Notes: a model not told the origin generated them from the sequence alone. Counted from the first letter of the stretch, positions 1 to 14,241 are shown. The stretch: 64,000 nt of DNA from Pseudomonas sp. L5B5 (GCF_020520285.1 NZ_CP084742.1:5191001-5255000); one strand, 5' to 3'. Numbers and translations: made by a program.

Positions 1-5
1 TGCAC

Positions 6-239
6 TCAGCGGTTCGTGTTGCCGGGCCCTTGCTCCAGGTGCGCCTGGCTGCAGTACCACTGTTGCGACAGGCTCAGTGCGCGGTCCTGCGGCAGGTGCA
101 CACCACAATGGGCGCAACGCACCATGGGGGTGTTGGCTGGTTCGCTGGGTGGGCGGGGAGCCGCGGCAGGGCGCTTGAATTTGCGCCAGAACCATACCGC
201 AGCGGCAATCAGGGCAATCCAGAACAGTAGACGAACCAT
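6..239 (-). CDS. Small membrane-anchored zinc-ribbon-like protein (PP0621 family)
   Basis: A 77-residue protein with one N-terminal membrane segment (about residues 3-18), a basic stretch (RKFKR), a proline-rich linker and a C-terminal segment with Cys-X2-Cys (CAHC) and one later Cys (WYCSQAH) that could form a small metal site. This matches a short uncharacterised Pseudomonas family found beside bamD/rluD. No function is known to me. It is complete: the stop lies at the left edge of the window. It could be a membrane-tethered metal-binding accessory protein, but that is inference. Confidence 0.75.
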   Translation of the reverse strand: MVRLLFWIALIAAAVWFWRKFKRPAAAPRPPSEPANTPMVRCAHCGVHLPQDRALSLSQQWYCSQAHLEQGPGNTNR

Positions 240-308
240 GGCATCGAGCTTCTTGGGGAAAGATGCGGCAGTTTAGCCAAGCGCCCGCCGGTCGCACAGA
301 CCCCCAAG

Positions 309-361
309 ATCGCAGGCATGAAAAAGGGAGACGCGAAGTCTCCCTTTTTCATGCCTGCGAT
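309..361. terminator. Bidirectional terminator after bamD, perfect 24-bp stem
   Basis: Positions 309-332 and 338-361 are exact reverse complements around a 5-base loop (gcgaa). Reading leftward from bamD, the inner GC-rich stem is followed by a run of T, so it fits an intrinsic terminator 7 bp beyond the bamD stop. The A/T runs sit inside the stem, so it could act both ways. Confidence 0.85.
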
Positions 362-368
362 GGGCAAA

Positions 369-1391
369 TCAGTCGAACACACCAAAGGTCATGTAGCTGA
401 ACCAGGAGCGGTCGCTGTTGTTGCCGGCGGCTTCATGATTTTCTTCCTCGATCACGTCGCCGTTGTTGTCCTTGGGCTTGAGCTCAGCAGGAATCGCGTC
501 CTTGGCATCCTGGTACTGCTTCATGATGTCCTGGTTGGCACGGGTTTCTCCCGGTGGCAGCGGCGGACGGGACTCGATGAGGCCCAGGGTGGCCTTGCTC
601 ATCCAGGAGCGGTTGTCGGCTTCGGCTACCCGCGGCACGAACTGGCCGTCCACCAGGCTTGGGTGGTCCGGGTAGTTGAGCTTCAGGGTTTCCAGGCTGC
701 TGGCAGCGAGTTCGTCCAGGTGCAGGCGCTGGTAGGACTCGGTCATCACTGCCAGGCCGTCACCTACCGAAGGGGTTTCCTGGAAGTTCTCCACCACGTA
801 ACGGCCACGGTTGGCCGCGGCGACATAGGCCTGGCGGGTGAGGTAGTAGTCGGCTACGTGGATTTCATAGGCGGCCAGGAGGTTGCGCAGGTAGATCATG
901 CGCTGCTTGGCGTCCGGGGCGTAGCGGCTGTTTGGATAGCGGCTGGTGAGCTGGGCGAATTCGTTGTAGGAATCGCGAGCGGCACCCGGGTCACGCTTGG
1001 TCATGTCCAGCGGCAGGAAGCGCGCCAGCAGGCCAACGTCCTGGTCGAACGAAGTCAGGCCCTTGAGGTAGTAGGCGTAATCCACGTTCGGATGCTGTGG
1101 GTGCAGGCGAATGAAACGTTCGGCTGCAGACTTGGCGGCCTCCGGCTCGGCATTCTTGTAGTTGGCATAGATCAGCTCGAGCTGTGCCTGGTCGGCGTAG
1201 CGACCAAAGGGATAGCGCGATTCCAGGGCCTTGAGCTTGGCGGTGGCGCTGGTATAGCTGTGGTTGTCCAGGTCGGTCTGCGCCTGCTGGTACAGCTCGA
1301 CTTCGCTCAGGTTTTCGTCAACGACTTCCTTCGATGAGCAAGCAGCGGTCAGTGCGAGGATGGCGATCAGCAGCAGGTGTTTCACTTGCAT
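369..1391 (-). CDS. bamD: Outer membrane assembly lipoprotein BamD
   Basis: BamD is the essential lipoprotein of the BAM complex, which folds beta-barrel proteins into the outer membrane; it binds BamA and BamC/E on the periplasmic face. The 340-residue product starts with a lipoprotein signal whose lipobox ends LTAAC with the modified Cys at residue 18. The body is TPR-like repeats ([28 protein letters not shown]), as in the family. The C-terminal tail after about residue 250 is longer than in E. coli BamD and rich in charged residues, usual for Pseudomonas. The start at 1391 is chosen because it gives the signal peptide directly; a longer frame begins at a non-ATG codon. It is divergent from rluD, with about 150 bp between. 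Confidence 0.95.
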   Translation of the reverse strand: MQVKHLLLIAILALTAACSSKEVVDENLSEVELYQQAQTDLDNHSYTSATAKLKALESRYPFGRYADQAQLELIYANYKNAEPEAAKSAAERFIRLHPQHPNVDYAYYLKGLTSFDQDVGLLARFLPLDMTKRDPGAARDSYNEFAQLTSRYPNSRYAPDAKQRMIYLRNLLAAYEIHVADYYLTRQAYVAAANRGRYVVENFQETPSVGDGLAVMTESYQRLHLDELAASSLETLKLNYPDHPSLVDGQFVPRVAEADNRSWMSKATLGLIESRPPLPPGETRANQDIMKQYQDAKDAIPAELKPKDNNGDVIEEENHEAAGNNSDRSWFSYMTFGVFD

Positions 1392-1541
1392 GGCGGCTTG
1401 CGTCCCTATGACGGCCGCTGTCTTGGGCGGGGCCGTCCTGTTATGATGAGCGCCCCGTTGAAAGCCTCGGGGCAAAAGACGCCGTATTTAACCACAAGCG
1501 TGCAGCCGAAACCAAAGGCTGTGCCGACGCCCAGTCCGAGC

Positions 1542-2504
1542 ATGTCCGATAAAATAGAACTTCGCGCAGAGGTGCCGTCCGAACTGGGCGGTCAACGCCT
1601 CGATCAAGTCGCCGCCCAACTATTCGCCGAGCACTCGCGCTCGCGCCTTTCCGCCTGGATCAAGGACGGCCGCCTCACCGTGGACGGAGCGGTCATCCGT
1701 CCGCGGGATATCGTGCACGGTGGCTCCATTCTTGAGCTGACTGCCGAGCAGGAGGCCCAGGGCGAGTGGATCGCCCAGGACATCGAGCTGGATATCGTCT
1801 ATGAAGATGACGACATTCTGGTGATCAACAAGCCTGCGGGCCTGGTGGTGCACCCGGCTGCCGGCCACGCTGATGGCACCCTGCTCAATGCCCTGCTGCA
1901 TCACATCCCCGGCATCATCAATGTGCCGCGGGCCGGTATCGTCCACCGCCTGGACAAGGACACCACCGGTCTGATGGTGGTGGCCAAGACCATTCAAGCG
2001 CAGACACAACTGGTGACGCAGCTGCAGAGCCGCACGGTCAGTCGCATCTATGAATGCATCGTGATCGGCGTGGTGACCGCCGGAGGCAAGATCAATGCCC
2101 CTATCGGTCGCCACGGCCAGCAACGTCAGCGCATGGCGGTGATGGAAGGTGGCAAGCCGGCTGTCAGCCATTATCGGGTGCTGGAGCGTTTCCGTTCCCA
2201 TACTCATGTACGGGTGAAGCTGGAAACCGGTCGTACCCACCAGATTCGGGTGCACATGGCCCACATCAACTTCCCGTTGGTGGGCGACCCTGCATACGGT
2301 GGCCGTTTCCGCATTCCGCCGGCCGCCAGCGTGACCATGGTCGAGTCGTTGAAGAACTTCCCGCGCCAGGCACTCCATGCGCGCTTCCTGGAGCTGGATC
2401 ACCCGACGACTGGCAAGCGCATGAGCTGGGAGTCGCCTCTGCCGGAAGACTTCGTCTGGTTGCTGTCGCTGCTCAAGCAAGACCGCGAGGCGTTCATCGG
2501 ATGA
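1542..2504 (+). CDS. rluD: 23S rRNA pseudouridine synthase RluD
   Basis: This enzyme isomerises uridines of helix 69 (1911/1915/1917 in E. coli 23S rRNA) to pseudouridine. The 320-residue protein has an N-terminal S4 RNA-binding region (about residues 15-75, LSAWIKDGRLTVDG) and the RluA-type catalytic domain with HRLDKDTTG, where Asp138 is the catalytic residue, plus the downstream GRTHQIRVH motif. The chosen ATG at 1542 gives the normal N-terminus; the open frame upstream is read-through of the bamD promoter region. Its stop overlaps the start of pgeF (ATGA), indicating translational coupling. Confidence 0.95.
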   Translation: MSDKIELRAEVPSELGGQRLDQVAAQLFAEHSRSRLSAWIKDGRLTVDGAVIRPRDIVHGGSILELTAEQEAQGEWIAQDIELDIVYEDDDILVINKPAGLVVHPAAGHADGTLLNALLHHIPGIINVPRAGIVHRLDKDTTGLMVVAKTIQAQTQLVTQLQSRTVSRIYECIVIGVVTAGGKINAPIGRHGQQRQRMAVMEGGKPAVSHYRVLERFRSHTHVRVKLETGRTHQIRVHMAHINFPLVGDPAYGGRFRIPPAASVTMVESLKNFPRQALHARFLELDHPTTGKRMSWESPLPEDFVWLLSLLKQDREAFIG

Positions 2505-3226
2505 ATGACTGGCTGATTCCTGACTGGCCCGCGCCGGCGGGAATCAAGGCCTGCGTCACCACCCGTAGCGGCGGCGTCAGCCTGGCGCCGTTCGATAGCC
2601 TCAATCTGGGCGATCATGTTGACGACCAACCCGAGGCGGTGGCCGAGAATCGTCGTCGCCTCACCGAACATTTCGCCATGGCCCCGGCCTGGCTCCGGCA
2701 AGTGCACGGGGTCGCAGTGGCCCATGCCGACCCTGCCGTGGTTGCAACTGCCGATGCCAGTTGGTCCGCCACTCCGGGCATCGCCTGTGCGGTGATGACT
2801 GCAGACTGCCTGCCGGCGTTGTTCTGCAACCGTGCTGGGACTCGTGTCGCTGCGGCCCATGCGGGCTGGCGCGGGTTGGCTGCCGGTGTGCTGGATACCA
2901 CGCTCGACCATCTCGACGTTCCGCCTGCCGAGGTCCTGGTATGGCTGGGGCCGGCCATCGGTCCACAGTGTTTCGAGGTGGGTGCCGAAGTGCGTGAAGC
3001 CTTTGCCAGCCAGTTGCCGGCAACCGAGCAAGCCTTCGTGCCCAGTATCAATGCCGGACGTTTCATGGCCGACATCTATCAGCTGGCCCGTCTGCGCCTG
3101 GCTGCACGGGGTGTCACGGCTGTTTATGGTGGTGGTTATTGCACCGTCAGCGACCCGCGTTTCTTCTCTTATCGGCGCGCTCCGCGCACGGGGCGCTTTG
3201 CCTCCCTCATCTGGCTCGAGCGCTAG
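2501..3226 (+). CDS. pgeF: Purine nucleoside phosphorylase / YfiH family (laccase-domain) protein
   Basis: A 241-residue YfiH/DUF152 protein. The family binds zinc and has purine nucleoside phosphorylase / adenosine deaminase activity; PgeF in E. coli also corrects misplaced L-Ser in peptidoglycan precursors. Family marks seen are TRSGGVS near the N-terminus, a TADCLP motif carrying the metal Cys, HAGWRG carrying a metal His, and the C-terminal CTVSDPRFFSYRR. It overlaps rluD by four bases and is the usual partner of rluD in gammaproteobacteria. Older annotations call it polyphenol oxidase or laccase. Confidence 0.9.
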   Translation: MNDWLIPDWPAPAGIKACVTTRSGGVSLAPFDSLNLGDHVDDQPEAVAENRRRLTEHFAMAPAWLRQVHGVAVAHADPAVVATADASWSATPGIACAVMTADCLPALFCNRAGTRVAAAHAGWRGLAAGVLDTTLDHLDVPPAEVLVWLGPAIGPQCFEVGAEVREAFASQLPATEQAFVPSINAGRFMADIYQLARLRLAARGVTAVYGGGYCTVSDPRFFSYRRAPRTGRFASLIWLER

Positions 3227-3256
3227 ACTAATCTGACGTGCGTCAAGTAGCTGACG

Positions 3257-3284
3257 CTTGAATCTCCCAGAATCGACCGCATCT
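3257..3284 (+). promoter_or_regulatory. Sigma-32 (RpoH) heat-shock promoter of clpB
   Basis: CTTGAA at 3257-3262, a 14-base spacer, then CCGCATCT at 3277-3284. The RpoH consensus is CTTGAA - 11-16 bases - CCCCATNT, so both elements match with one mismatch. The predicted transcript start is near 3291, giving a leader of about 65 bases before the clpB ATG, which has a GGAAGG ribosome site. Confidence 0.8.
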
Positions 3285-3356
3285 AGAGAATCATCTGGCA
3301 GGTTTCTCTATTTAGGTGTGTCCATCGCTCCGGCCTGCTCAAAAGGAAGGTGACTA

Positions 3357-5921
<2,565 letters not shown>

Positions 5922-5943
5922 TATCAGGCAGCAGGTAAATCGG

Positions 5944-5972
5944 AAGGCCTCGCGTTGCGAGGCCTTTTTTTT
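5944..5972 (+). terminator. Intrinsic terminator of clpB
   Basis: Stem aaggcctcgc (5944-5953) and gcgaggcctt (5957-5966) with a 3-base loop, followed by a run of eight T (5965-5972), 22 bases after the clpB stop. Confidence 0.95.
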
Positions 5973-6105
5973 CACTAGGGCGTTGAACTGTAAGGAAAAG
6001 GCTTGTAAAGTGCGCCCCGCAGTCAGTCACCCCTCAGGTTTTTTCTGCTGAAGAAAAAACCGGCAATGAAGTCGCAAATCATTGTCTTAAAAGCAATTTA
6101 GGGGG

Positions 6106-6133
6106 TTGACAGAGGTTTTAAAGATTGTAAAAT
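6106..6133 (+). promoter_or_regulatory. Sigma-70 promoter of the tRNA cluster
   Basis: A perfect -35 TTGACA (6106-6111), 16-base spacer and -10 TAAAAT (6128-6133), followed by a GC-rich discriminator (ggcgcgcc). Such GC discriminators are typical of stringently controlled stable-RNA promoters. The transcript would start near 6140 and run through three tRNAs. Confidence 0.85.
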
Positions 6134-6216
6134 GGCGCGCCTCAGAGACATGAACGTAGCGATACGGAGCAAGTCGAAGAGGATGAAGCAACACGTTGTA
6201 GCTTGAAGTAATCAGT

Positions 6217-6292
6217 TCCGTGATAGCTCAGTCGGTAGAGCAAATGACTGTTAATCATTGGGTCCCAGGTTCGAGTCCTGGTCACGGAGCCA
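6217..6292 (+). tRNA. tRNA-Asn (GTT)
   Basis: A 76-base cloverleaf. The acceptor stem tccgtga (6217-6223) pairs with tcacgga (6282-6288). The anticodon loop ctgttaa reads GTT, the T loop is ttcgagt, and CCA is encoded at 6290-6292. Confidence 0.97.
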
Positions 6293-6301
6293 ACTTCAAA
6301 C

Positions 6302-6378
6302 CGGGGTATAGCGCAGTCCGGTAGCGCGCCTGCTTTGGGAGCAGGATGTCAGGAGTTCGAATCCCCTTACCCCGACCA
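6302..6378 (+). tRNA. tRNA-Pro (TGG), copy 1
   Basis: A 77-base cloverleaf. The acceptor cggggta (6302-6308) pairs with taccccg (6368-6374). The anticodon loop ctttggga reads TGG, and CCA is encoded. It lies 9 bases after tRNA-Asn in the same transcript. Confidence 0.97.
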
Positions 6379-6383
6379 TCTTT

Positions 6384-6459
6384 GGGTCGTTAGCTCAGTT
6401 GGTAGAGCAGTTGGCTTTTAACCAATTGGTCGTAGGTTCGAATCCTACACGACCCACCA
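6384..6459 (+). tRNA. tRNA-Lys (TTT)
   Basis: A 76-base cloverleaf. The acceptor gggtcgt (6384-6390) pairs with acgaccc (6449-6455). The anticodon is TTT in the loop cttttaa, and CCA is encoded at 6457-6459. Third gene of the tRNA transcript. Confidence 0.97.
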
Positions 6460-6521
6460 TTTTTGAAACCAGCTTGCTGGAATCGAATCTTAAGGACAGT
6501 AGCCAAAAGCGCTGTTCGCAG

Positions 6522-6550
6522 AAGGCGCCTCTTGAAGGTGCCTTTTTTTT
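6522..6550 (+). terminator. Terminator between tRNA-Lys and second tRNA-Pro
   Basis: Stem aaggcgcc (6522-6529) with ggtgcctt (6537-6544), one G-T pair, followed by eight T ending at 6550. It lies directly before the second tRNA-Pro, so that copy depends on read-through or on its own promoter. Confidence 0.8.
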
Positions 6551-6552
6551 AC

Positions 6553-6629
6553 CGGGGTATAGCGCAGTCCGGTAGCGCGCCTGCTTTGGGAGCAGGATGT
6601 CAGGAGTTCGAATCCCCTTACCCCGACCA
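6553..6629 (+). tRNA. tRNA-Pro (TGG), copy 2, identical to copy 1
   Basis: All 77 bases are identical to the tRNA at 6302-6378, and the identity extends one base upstream and four downstream (6301-6382 against 6552-6633). Anticodon TGG and encoded CCA are intact, so it should fold and function. It follows a terminator with only two bases between, and no clear promoter of its own is visible. Confidence 0.97.
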
Positions 6630-6636
6630 TCTTCAC

Positions 6637-6666
6637 GAAAAGGGCACCTCTCGAGGTGCCCTTTTT
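6637..6666. terminator. Terminator after tRNA-Pro copy 2 / end of rocS1 transcript
   Basis: Stem ggcacctc (6643-6650) and gaggtgcc (6653-6660), extended by a run of A before and T after (aaaaggg / ccctttt). The flanking A and T runs allow use in both directions, so it can end the tRNA transcript and that of rocS1, which converges on it. Confidence 0.85.
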
Positions 6667-6734
6667 CGTTTGTCCCTGAAAACTTCGAAGCTCGCCAGGA
6701 GTGAAACCCCTGGCGGGCTGCCGGTCGCCACGGG

Positions 6735-10367
<3,633 letters not shown>

Positions 10368-10471
10368 GATTGCTTCAGAAAGTAGGGAGCCAGGAGGCGG
10401 TCGACGGACCGGAATGTGCGGGCATCGGTATGTGGAACAGGATCAGGGGAGAGGGTGAGTGATCGATGGGG

Positions 10472-11662
10472 TCATCCTGGCGGCGGATCAGCGCGGCAAT
10501 AGGCTATGAAGTGGTCTTTGGGCATCGGGCGCGCGAACAGGAAGCCTTGGGCGGCGTGACATCCGAGCTCTCGCAGGCGTTCCTGCTGTTCGAGGTTTTC
10601 GACACCTTCAATGATCAGCGACATGCCCAGTGAGCGAGCAAGGGCAACTGTGTAACTGATGATTGCGCAGTATCTGGGCTGGTATTTCATCTTGCGAATG
10701 AAAGCACTATCGAGCTTGATCTGGCTAAAGGGCAGCTCACACAAGCGTTCCAGGGAAGAGTGGCCGGCACCGAAGTCGTCCATGGCCAGGCCGCAACCCA
10801 TCAAGCGCAGGCGCACCAGGTTCTCCAGGCTGCTGGCCGGTGCGCTGATCAGGCTGGTTTCAGTGATTTCAAAGGTGATGCTGGCAGGCGGGGCCTGGAA
10901 CCGCCTTAGCCAGGAAGCAATGGCCCCGCTCAGGGCCTGGCAAGCCAGCTGCGCCGGGTGCAGGTTGAAGGAAAAATCCAGGTGTCGCTCCTGATTGGCC
11001 AGTGCCCTGCGCAACGCCAGGCCCTGCTCGAGCAATTGCCAGAAAAGACGGTCCAGCAACTTGTGCTGTTCCATGAGGGGCAGGAAGTGCGACGGTGGAA
11101 GTATGCCCAGTCGCGGGTGATTCCAGCGTGCCAGGGATTCCACGCCAAGCAGCGAGGCGTCGTCGAGTGCGACCTTGGGTTGGTAGTACGGTTCGAACTC
11201 GCCGTTGTCCAGCCCATGAATCACCTCGGTCAGTGTTGGCAGGCCGGATCTGGCCAGGGGCGTAGGGCTGCCGTGGCGCCAGCTCTGATGGCGGGCCAGC
11301 AGGGCAACCAACCGTTCCAGGTGAAACGGCTTGCCCAGATCGCCGAGAAAATGCAGGCCCAGGCGCTTGATCATGGAAATCGTGGTCTGCCGCAGGATCG
11401 GGTCGGCCTGGCTGCACAGGATCACCGAGCGCAGCTTGCCGCTCTGGCTGGCATGGCGCAGGAAGGCCAGGCCGTCCATCCCGGGCATCCTCAGGTCGCA
11501 GATGGCAATGTCGATTCTTTCGCAACTCGCCAGCAGGACCAGCGCCTCGTCACCATTGCCGGCTTCGTGCACCCGTCCGGGCATCGCCTTGTTCAACGCG
11601 GTGATGGTGATCAGGCGTTGTAGGGGTTCGTCATCCAGAACCAGGACGTTCAGATGTTGCAT
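10472..11662 (-). CDS. rocR: Receiver-EAL c-di-GMP phosphodiesterase RocR (SadR)
   Basis: A 396-residue response regulator with an N-terminal receiver domain (phospho-acceptor Asp56 in DIAICDLRMPG) and a C-terminal EAL domain (about 145-390). The EAL signature reads ESL, with the catalytic Glu at residue 175; the other catalytic residues are also visible: Asn in FSFNLHP, Glu in EITET, the DDFGAG loop, Lys in QIKLD, Glu in IIEGVEN and Gln in AQGFLF. It should therefore hydrolyse c-di-GMP when phosphorylated. In P. aeruginosa RocR antagonises RocA1 signalling from RocS1. It lies upstream of rocS1 on the same strand, 104 bp away, probably one transcript. Confidence 0.88.
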   Translation of the reverse strand: MQHLNVLVLDDEPLQRLITITALNKAMPGRVHEAGNGDEALVLLASCERIDIAICDLRMPGMDGLAFLRHASQSGKLRSVILCSQADPILRQTTISMIKRLGLHFLGDLGKPFHLERLVALLARHQSWRHGSPTPLARSGLPTLTEVIHGLDNGEFEPYYQPKVALDDASLLGVESLARWNHPRLGILPPSHFLPLMEQHKLLDRLFWQLLEQGLALRRALANQERHLDFSFNLHPAQLACQALSGAIASWLRRFQAPPASITFEITETSLISAPASSLENLVRLRLMGCGLAMDDFGAGHSSLERLCELPFSQIKLDSAFIRKMKYQPRYCAIISYTVALARSLGMSLIIEGVENLEQQERLRELGCHAAQGFLFARPMPKDHFIAYCRADPPPG

Positions 11663-11982
11663 AGACAGCTCGCGTCATTGATCGTCGAGCATCTTGCTTA
11701 AGATTCCTGAGAGGGGTCCATTAGCTGTATCCCTATGGCTTGTAGGAATTTTCCTCAAGAATAATTGAATTATCTGATTCGTTCGGGGCTGCTCGTTAAC
11801 CTCTTGTATCGCCGGTTATTTGTCTGGAACCTGAAATTTCCAGCGGGCGCACCGGAGGATTCTCAGCGCGAAGCCGGTGCCTCGAATGGCAATGAAATGG
11901 CATCTGAGCAAGGTGCGATGGCGTATATTTTTCCAGCGGTCATGGTTGACCGATGTTCGAGTTCTTAAGGTGAAATGACAAT
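11663..11982. promoter_or_regulatory. Divergent control region between rocR and rocA1
   Basis: A 320-bp AT-rich gap between two divergent regulator genes, so it should hold both promoters. An inverted repeat AGGAA-TT-TTCCT lies at 11744-11755, a shape like NarL/BvgA-family operators. No convincing small gene was found here. Confidence 0.5.
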
Positions 11983-12612
11983 ATGCACAGCGTATTGATA
12001 GTGGATGACCATCCTGTCGTGCGGCTTGCCGTGAAGGTGTTGTTGGAAAAGCACAACATGCGCGTAGTGGCCGAGACAGACAACGGCCTGGATGCACTGG
12101 AGCTGGTTCGCGAGCATGTACCCGACGCAGTGATCCTCGATATCGGGATTCCCAAGCTCGATGGCCTCAAGGTCCTGTCGCGCATCAAGGCCCTGGAGCT
12201 GCCCACCGAAGTGCTGGTGCTCACCTCGCAATCCGTCGAAGGCTTCTGCCGGCGTTGCATCCAGTTGGGAGCCAGGGGGTTCGTCAACAAGGAAGAGGAC
12301 CTGGGGAACCTGGTGGTGGCCCTGAATGCTGTCCTGGCGGGTTACACCTTCTATCCCTCTCTGGCCCTGGATGTATCGGTCTCGGCTGTGGAGCAGCGTT
12401 CCGAAGCCGAACAGATCGGCCTGTTGACCGATCGGGAAATGATCGTCCTGCAGCACCTGGCCCAAGGGCATTCGAACAAGGCGATCGGGGAGAAACTGTT
12501 CTTGAGCAACAAGACCGTGAGCACCTACAAGACTCGTCTGTTGCAGAAGCTGGGGCTGGGCTCCCAGGTCAGCCTGGCGGAGTTTGCCAAGCGTAATGCG
12601 CTGATTCCCTGA
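11983..12612 (+). CDS. rocA1: BvgA/NarL-family response regulator RocA1 (SadA)
   Basis: A 209-residue regulator: receiver domain with acidic pair DD (residues 8-9), phospho-acceptor Asp53 (DAVILDIGIP) and the Lys in VNKEED, and a LuxR-type HTH (about 140-200: LTDREMIVLQHLAQGHSNKAIG). It is the DNA-binding output of RocS1 and is transcribed divergently from rocR and rocS1, as in P. aeruginosa rocA1-R-S1. Expected targets there are cup fimbrial genes; whether such genes exist in this genome cannot be seen from the window. Length and domain plan are normal. Confidence 0.87.
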   Translation: MHSVLIVDDHPVVRLAVKVLLEKHNMRVVAETDNGLDALELVREHVPDAVILDIGIPKLDGLKVLSRIKALELPTEVLVLTSQSVEGFCRRCIQLGARGFVNKEEDLGNLVVALNAVLAGYTFYPSLALDVSVSAVEQRSEAEQIGLLTDREMIVLQHLAQGHSNKAIGEKLFLSNKTVSTYKTRLLQKLGLGSQVSLAEFAKRNALIP

Positions 12613-12617
12613 CACCT

Positions 12618-12643
12618 GCAGCCCGCCCCTTGCGGGCGGGCTT
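12618..12643 (+). terminator. Terminator of rocA1
   Basis: A GC-rich stem (gcccgcccc ... gcgggcgggc) starts about six bases after the rocA1 stop and is followed by a short T run (ttt). It stands between the convergent rocA1 and ndh. Confidence 0.7.
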
Positions 12644-12708
12644 TCCAGGCTCGGTGCCTCGGACTACCCCCGGCACAGGATGTAGCAGGGGGGCGCGACA
12701 CCCATTCT

Positions 12709-14007
12709 TCAGTGCAGTTTAAGGCGCGGGTCCGTGCCGCGACCGATCCGGCTGCCGAGCATCATCATGGCCGTGCGCAAGATGCCATACAGGGCCATCT
12801 GGTGCATGCGGTACAGCGAGATGTAGAACATCCGCGCCAACCAGCCTTCGAGCATCACGCTACCGGTGAGGTTACCCATCAGATTGCCCACCGCCGAGAA
12901 GCGCGACAGCGAGATCAGTGAGCCGTAGTCGGTGTACTTGTAGGTTGGCAGTTCCTTGCCTTCCAGGCGCAGCTTCAACGATTTGGCCAGCAACGATGCC
13001 TGCTGGTGTGCAGCCTGGGCCCGTGGCGGGACATTGCGGTCGCTGCCCGGTTGCGGGCAGGCGGCGCAATCGCCAAAGGCGAAGATGTCCGGATCATGGG
13101 TGGTCTGCAGGGTGGGTAGCACCTGCAACTGGTTGATGCGATTGGTTTCCAGGCCGTCGATGTCCTTGAGGAAACCAGGGGCGCGGATGCCCGCCGCCCA
13201 TACCTTGAGGCTGGCAGGGATGACCTGGCCGTCCGCGGTGATCAGGCTCTCGGCCGTCACTTCGCTGACCGATGCGTTGGTCATGACCCGCACCCCGAGT
13301 TTTTCCAGGGTCTTGTGCACGGGACCACTGATGCGCTCGGGCAGGGCAGGCAATACCCTGGGGCCGGCCTCGATCAGGGTGATGTGCATGTTTTCCGGGC
13401 GAATTCGATCCAGGCCGTAGGCTGCCAGTTCGTGGGCGGCGTTGTGCAACTCCGCCGCCAGCTCGACACCGGTGGCGCCGGCGCCGACGATCGCTACGCT
13501 GATCTGCTCCAGTTCTTCGGTCTGCCCGGCATGGGCCCGCAGGTAGTGGTTGAGCAACTGCTGGTGGAAGCGCTCGGCCTGTTTGCGGGTATCCAGAAAC
13601 AGGCAGTGCTGGGCCGCGCCCTGGGTGCCGAAGTCATTGGTGGTACTGCCTACGGCGATGACCAGGGTGTCATAGCCGAGCTCGCGGGCCGGTAGCAGCT
13701 CAACACCCTGTTCGTCATACGTGGCGGCCAGCTGGATCTTCTTCTGCTGGCGATCGAGTCCGCTCATGCGGCCCAGCTGGAACTCGAAGTGGTTCCATTT
13801 CGCTTGGGCTACGTAGTTGAGCTCGTCTGCCGAGGAGTTCAGCGAGCCCGCCGCCACCTCGTGCAGCAGCGGTTTCCAGATGTGGGTCAGGTTGGCGTCC
13901 ACCAGCATCACGCTGGCGCTGCCGCGCTTGCCCAGGGTCTTACCCAGACGTGTCGCCAACTCCAGGCCGCCGGCGCCGCCGCCGACGATGACAATACGAT
14001 GAGTCAT
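12709..14007 (-). CDS. ndh: NADH dehydrogenase type II (NDH-2)
   Basis: A 432-residue single-subunit NADH:quinone oxidoreductase on the inner face of the cytoplasmic membrane. It feeds electrons to ubiquinone without pumping protons. The FAD-binding loop VGGGAGGLELA is at the N-terminus and the NADH loop IVGAGATGVELAAEL in the middle; the FAD-contact segment FAFGDCAACPQPG is present. The C-terminus carries an amphipathic stretch (MLEGWLARMFYISLYRMHQM) for membrane contact. The ATG at 14007 is preferred over an in-frame TTG 15 bases upstream that lacks a ribosome site. Confidence 0.93.
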   Translation of the reverse strand: MTHRIVIVGGGAGGLELATRLGKTLGKRGSASVMLVDANLTHIWKPLLHEVAAGSLNSSADELNYVAQAKWNHFEFQLGRMSGLDRQQKKIQLAATYDEQGVELLPARELGYDTLVIAVGSTTNDFGTQGAAQHCLFLDTRKQAERFHQQLLNHYLRAHAGQTEELEQISVAIVGAGATGVELAAELHNAAHELAAYGLDRIRPENMHITLIEAGPRVLPALPERISGPVHKTLEKLGVRVMTNASVSEVTAESLITADGQVIPASLKVWAAGIRAPGFLKDIDGLETNRINQLQVLPTLQTTHDPDIFAFGDCAACPQPGSDRNVPPRAQAAHQQASLLAKSLKLRLEGKELPTYKYTDYGSLISLSRFSAVGNLMGNLTGSVMLEGWLARMFYISLYRMHQMALYGILRTAMMMLGSRIGRGTDPRLKLH

Positions 14008-14067
14008 GGGGATATCTCGCAAGGCTAAAGGAAATCGGGACAGTCGCCCGAGCGAGCGCGATGCAGC

Positions 14068-14241
14068 TCATAGCGTCAGGTAACTGATAAAACGGCTCAA
14101 CAGGCCCAGGGCAATGGTCACCACGACCACCACCACGAGGAGCATCCATGGCCGGAAGGGCCGGCGCTCGACTCGGTGCTGGGGAAGTTGCAGATAGTCT
14201 TCGACATGGCGCTGGTCGTCGGGGTTCAGGCGGCTGCTCAT
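14068..14241 (-). CDS. DUF3094 family small membrane protein
   Basis: A 57-residue protein: a polar N-terminal half (MSSRLNPDDQRHVEDYLQLPQ) and one membrane helix near the C-terminus (WMLLVVVVVVTIALGLLSRF). This matches the short DUF3094 family of pseudomonads, usually next to ndh. Function unknown. The start at 14241 is taken because upstream sequence in frame is Cys/Ser-rich and unlike protein. It lies 60 bp upstream of ndh on the same strand. Confidence 0.75.
   Translation of the reverse strand: MSSRLNPDDQRHVEDYLQLPQHRVERRPFRPWMLLVVVVVVTIALGLLSRFISYLTL

Noticed and set aside
6038..6062. ggttttttc...gaaaaaacc hairpin upstream of the tRNA promoter
   Set aside because: An AT-rich stem between a good terminator and a good promoter, with nothing to terminate; probably fortuitous.
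10472..11662. RocR as an inactive EAL domain because the motif reads ESL
   Set aside because: Only the first Glu and the Leu matter in ExL; Glu175 and the other catalytic residues are present.
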